This document shows positions 61,907-64,000 of a stretch of DNA of 64,000 bases, piece by piece. The DNA is from JBDRRP01 sp964446485 (GTDB lineage: Bacteria; Desulfobacterota; Desulfobacteria; Desulfobacterales; JBDRRP01), in the NCBI GenBank assembly GCA_964446485.1, contig CAYUOU010000004.1, positions 1 to 64,000 on the forward strand, written 5' to 3'. Position 1 is the stretch's first letter, and each line of letters starts with the position of its first letter. The notes under the pieces were generated by a model that worked only from the letters and a program-made list of their open reading frames with translations, had not been told where the DNA came from and did not search any database. A program made the position numbers and the translations under genes.

Positions 61907-64000
61907 TCAGTATTCCAGTCTGGCAAAATAGGTTTTCTGTGAGGCGCGTCGTGCGTCTCCCAGCGTAACGATGCCCTGTTGTCTGAGCAGCGGCACCAGT
62001 TTGAGAAAAAGTTTTGCCGTCGTGAGGGCATCGCCGATGGCCGTATGGCGCGCCTCCACGGTGACCCCCAGTCGGTGGGCAATGCCTTCCAGAGAGTGAT
62101 CATCGTATGTGGGATGCACCACCGCCGAAAGCAGCATGGTGTCCAGTACCGGATTGATGAAGTAGATTCCGGATGCCACTTCCTTCATTTGAAACATGCG
62201 CATATCAAAAGCCGCATTGTGCGCCACCAACACCGTATCGGCGACAAATCGGTGAAACTGGGCCAGCACCTGATCCACGGTGGGTTTATCCGCGACCATT
62301 TCCTGACGAATACCATGGTATTTGATGGATTCCCAGGGAATCTCCCGCTGGGGGTTGATGAGTTGATCGAATTTTTCCTCAGTGAGCAGTCGCAGGTTGA
62401 CGACGCGCAGGGCGCCAAGGGAAATGATTTCATCACCGCCGCGGGGATTGAGTCCGGTGGTCTCCGTGTCGAAGACGGTAAACGACAGGGTCTCCAGAGA
62501 CTGGCTGTCAATGTGGGGCAATTGCCCGGGTTGGCTGAAAAGGTCAAAGTCGTAAAACTCCGGGCGGCTGGCCGAGATGACCGCAGGGCCGTGTTCCAGG
62601 CCCCGCCGGGGCGGAATCAACGTGGGGAGCAGCAATCGCAATCCGATCTGCCGGGAAGGGTCTTCGGTGGGTTTTCGAACGATGAGTTCACCGTCATGAC
62701 GTTCGACGATTTGTGCCAGCGACATGGGCACCTGGGGGATGGTCGTCTCCAGCGAGGCGCACATCCAATTGTGGAGGCGTGACTCCGAAACGGCGGTCTC
62801 CCGCCACAGGAGATCCACATGGACGAACCGGCCCTCGACGCGCCCGGAAATATCGACGCGGGCGGCGTCAGCGGACGCCCCCACCCGATCGACAATTGCA
62901 GCCAGCGCGTTCAGCAGCAGATAGCTGTCCGCCTTGATCCACAGGTCATCATCTAAAAGCGTCAGATGCATCGAGCACGGCGACGTAGTGTTTTGACATC
63001 GACGCGTCAGCGCACGCAATAGGTCGTTGAGTCGAACCGGCATGAGCGGCCACCGGCTTCGAGTCGCCGACGGAAGTTGGGCGGCGGACTCATCGAGGAT
63101 GCCGCTGAGGGTCACGGCCTCGTCATGGATGATGGCGCGCAGCCGTTGGCGCCGCGATGCTTCAATATCCGTATAAGTCACCATGGTTTCGATGGCTGCG
63201 CGGATCCCGGCCAGTGAGGCACGGGCCCGGGTGATCAGATTGCCCAGGATGGTGGACATCCGCTGGCGGCTCACCATGCGTTCGGTGACATCGGAGAGGA
63301 TGAGAATGTACCCGGTGAATTCCCGCCGGTTGTCGAGTACCGGCACCATCTCGGCCTGAATTAACCTGTCTCCCGCACCGGCGATGACAAAATGGGTGGC
63401 CGTGCTGGCGTCATTTTGAGCAACTTTTCGGATGACATCTTCCATGGCAAACCGGATCAATTCGCCATCCACGAGCGACGTGATGCTCCGGCCCAGGCCG
63501 AGATAGCGACCCGGCGCCGCTGGGCGGCTGCCGTCCTCTTGCGGTACTCGCTCGGCTTCGGCTTCGAGCAGCCCTCTGGCCTTGCGGTTGTAGAGAATAA
63601 TGCGGTGGTTCAAGTTGCACACCACAACCCCGCTTGGCAGTTCGGCAACCATGGCCGCGAGGATGCTTTTCTCTCGGTCGCTGTCATCTTTGGCTGCGGC
63701 GACCCGTGCGGTGATCTCGTCGCCGCTTGACTCGATGCGCGCCGCCAAAAGATTCATCAGGTGCGCCAGGTGCTGAATGGTGCTGCCACCGTTGACTTCG
63801 AGACGGTGCGATGGGTTGGCTGAGAGAATGATGTTGGCACCCTCCACCATGCGGTTCAGCGGAAGGATATAGCTGTTCAATGCCCCGTCCAGGGCAAATC
63901 CCACGGCGGCAATGAAAAGGATGGCGGCCATGAAGAAAAAGGTCGGATGACCGATGACGAGATCCAGAAGTTGCTTTCTCTCTGCAGGGGTCAGGTCCTG
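61907..64000 (-). CDS. sensor fused to a DEDDh 3'-5' exonuclease (5' end beyond the window)
   Basis: At least 697 residues; the reading frame stays open to base 64000, so the N-terminus lies outside the window. Order from the edge: membrane helix (FMAAILFIAAVGFAL), HAMP-like region, PAS domain (VVVCNLNHRIILYNRKARGL), a histidine-kinase-like dimerisation and ATPase section without a convincing phospho-His or catalytic boxes, and a C-terminal exonuclease. The exonuclease has all DEDDh motifs: FTVFDTETTGLN, LVAHNAAFDMRMF, and HTAIGDALTTAKL. So this is probably a non-catalytic kinase body fused to DnaQ-like RNase or DNase activity. It is followed 31 bp later by the DUF294 gene. Activity and substrate unknown. 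Confidence 0.85.
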   Translation of the reverse strand, partial: QDLTPAERKQLLDLVIGHPTFFFMAAILFIAAVGFALDGALNSYILPLNRMVEGANIILSANPSHRLEVNGGSTIQHLAHLMNLLAARIESSGDEITARVAAAKDDSDREKSILAAMVAELPSGVVVCNLNHRIILYNRKARGLLEAEAERVPQEDGSRPAAPGRYLGLGRSITSLVDGELIRFAMEDVIRKVAQNDASTATHFVIAGAGDRLIQAEMVPVLDNRREFTGYILILSDVTERMVSRQRMSTILGNLITRARASLAGIRAAIETMVTYTDIEASRRQRLRAIIHDEAVTLSGILDESAAQLPSATRSRWPLMPVRLNDLLRALTRRCQNTTSPCSMHLTLLDDDLWIKADSYLLLNALAAIVDRVGASADAARVDISGRVEGRFVHVDLLWRETAVSESRLHNWMCASLETTIPQVPMSLAQIVERHDGELIVRKPTEDPSRQIGLRLLLPTLIPPRRGLEHGPAVISASRPEFYDFDLFSQPGQLPHIDSQSLETLSFTVFDTETTGLNPRGGDEIISLGALRVVNLRLLTEEKFDQLINPQREIPWESIKYHGIRQEMVADKPTVDQVLAQFHRFVADTVLVAHNAAFDMRMFQMKEVASGIYFINPVLDTMLLSAVVHPTYDDHSLEGIAHRLGVTVEARHTAIGDALTTAKLFLKLVPLLRQQGIVTLGDARRASQKTYFARLEY

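Overview
The window is high-GC bacterial chromosome with about 55 protein genes and no tRNA or rRNA that I can see. The gene content suggests a Desulfobacterota (deltaproteobacterial) anaerobe: a multihaem cytochrome of the hydroxylamine-oxidoreductase (HAO) family, an arsenosugar-type radical SAM enzyme, a second-type EF-G, a one-component sensor fused to a 3'-5' exonuclease, and many short palindromic intergenic repeats. This assignment is inference from gene families and repeat style; no marker gene settles the genus. The right edge cuts a gene, and 100 Ns at 57400-57499 mark an assembly gap inside a tandem repeat.

Layout. 85-2567 (minus): YbaK-type deacylase, ArsS-like radical SAM protein, AhpD-like protein, PaaI-type thioesterase. 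2642-5097 (minus): SsuA/THI5-type ABC importer, followed upstream by a palindrome and an unassigned structured stretch. 5404-8271 (minus): a lone glycogen-binding (CBM48) protein and glycogen phosphorylase. 8565-9194: small nucleotidyltransferase-fold protein. 9261-13860 (minus): complete branched-chain amino acid importer livFGMHK. 14210-15895: membrane class III nucleotide cyclase. 16101-22606 (minus): Cu/Ag-type RND efflux system cusCBA plus a small periplasmic protein, with a near-perfect sigma-54 promoter; the divergent pair 22818-25909 is a sensor kinase and a sigma-54 activator that very likely controls it.

26067-31209: PilZ protein, a membrane protein, then a polyphosphate-type operon sixA-ppx-CHAD-parA, the last three translationally coupled. 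31210-31892 is a repeat-rich non-coding stretch. 31893-35154: GNAT acetyltransferase, a fusion of haem c, CopD-like membrane helices, a cytochrome b5-like domain and an octahaem HAO domain, then a universal stress protein. 35198-39874 (minus): TrpXYZ-type ABC importer, DUF711 protein and ACT-domain protein. 40097-45036 (plus): membrane protein, DHH-CBS protein, left-handed beta-helix sugar-nucleotide-type protein, glmM. 45124-45852: Bax-inhibitor-1 family protein.

46060-53871 (plus) is a housekeeping run: xseA, xseB, ispA, dxs, tlyA, fusA-type EF-G. 54089-57059: small membrane protein and a CbrA-like symporter-histidine kinase. 57117-57612 is a 50-bp tandem hairpin array around the assembly gap. 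57653-59400 (minus): overlapping secreted nuclease and SPL-type radical SAM genes. 59551-64000 (minus): DUF294 cNMP/CBS nucleotidyltransferase and the truncated sensor-exonuclease fusion.

The most interesting items are the single-chain quinol-to-octahaem HAO fusion, the ParA ATPase translationally coupled to polyphosphate genes, and several families of mobile-looking hairpin repeats.
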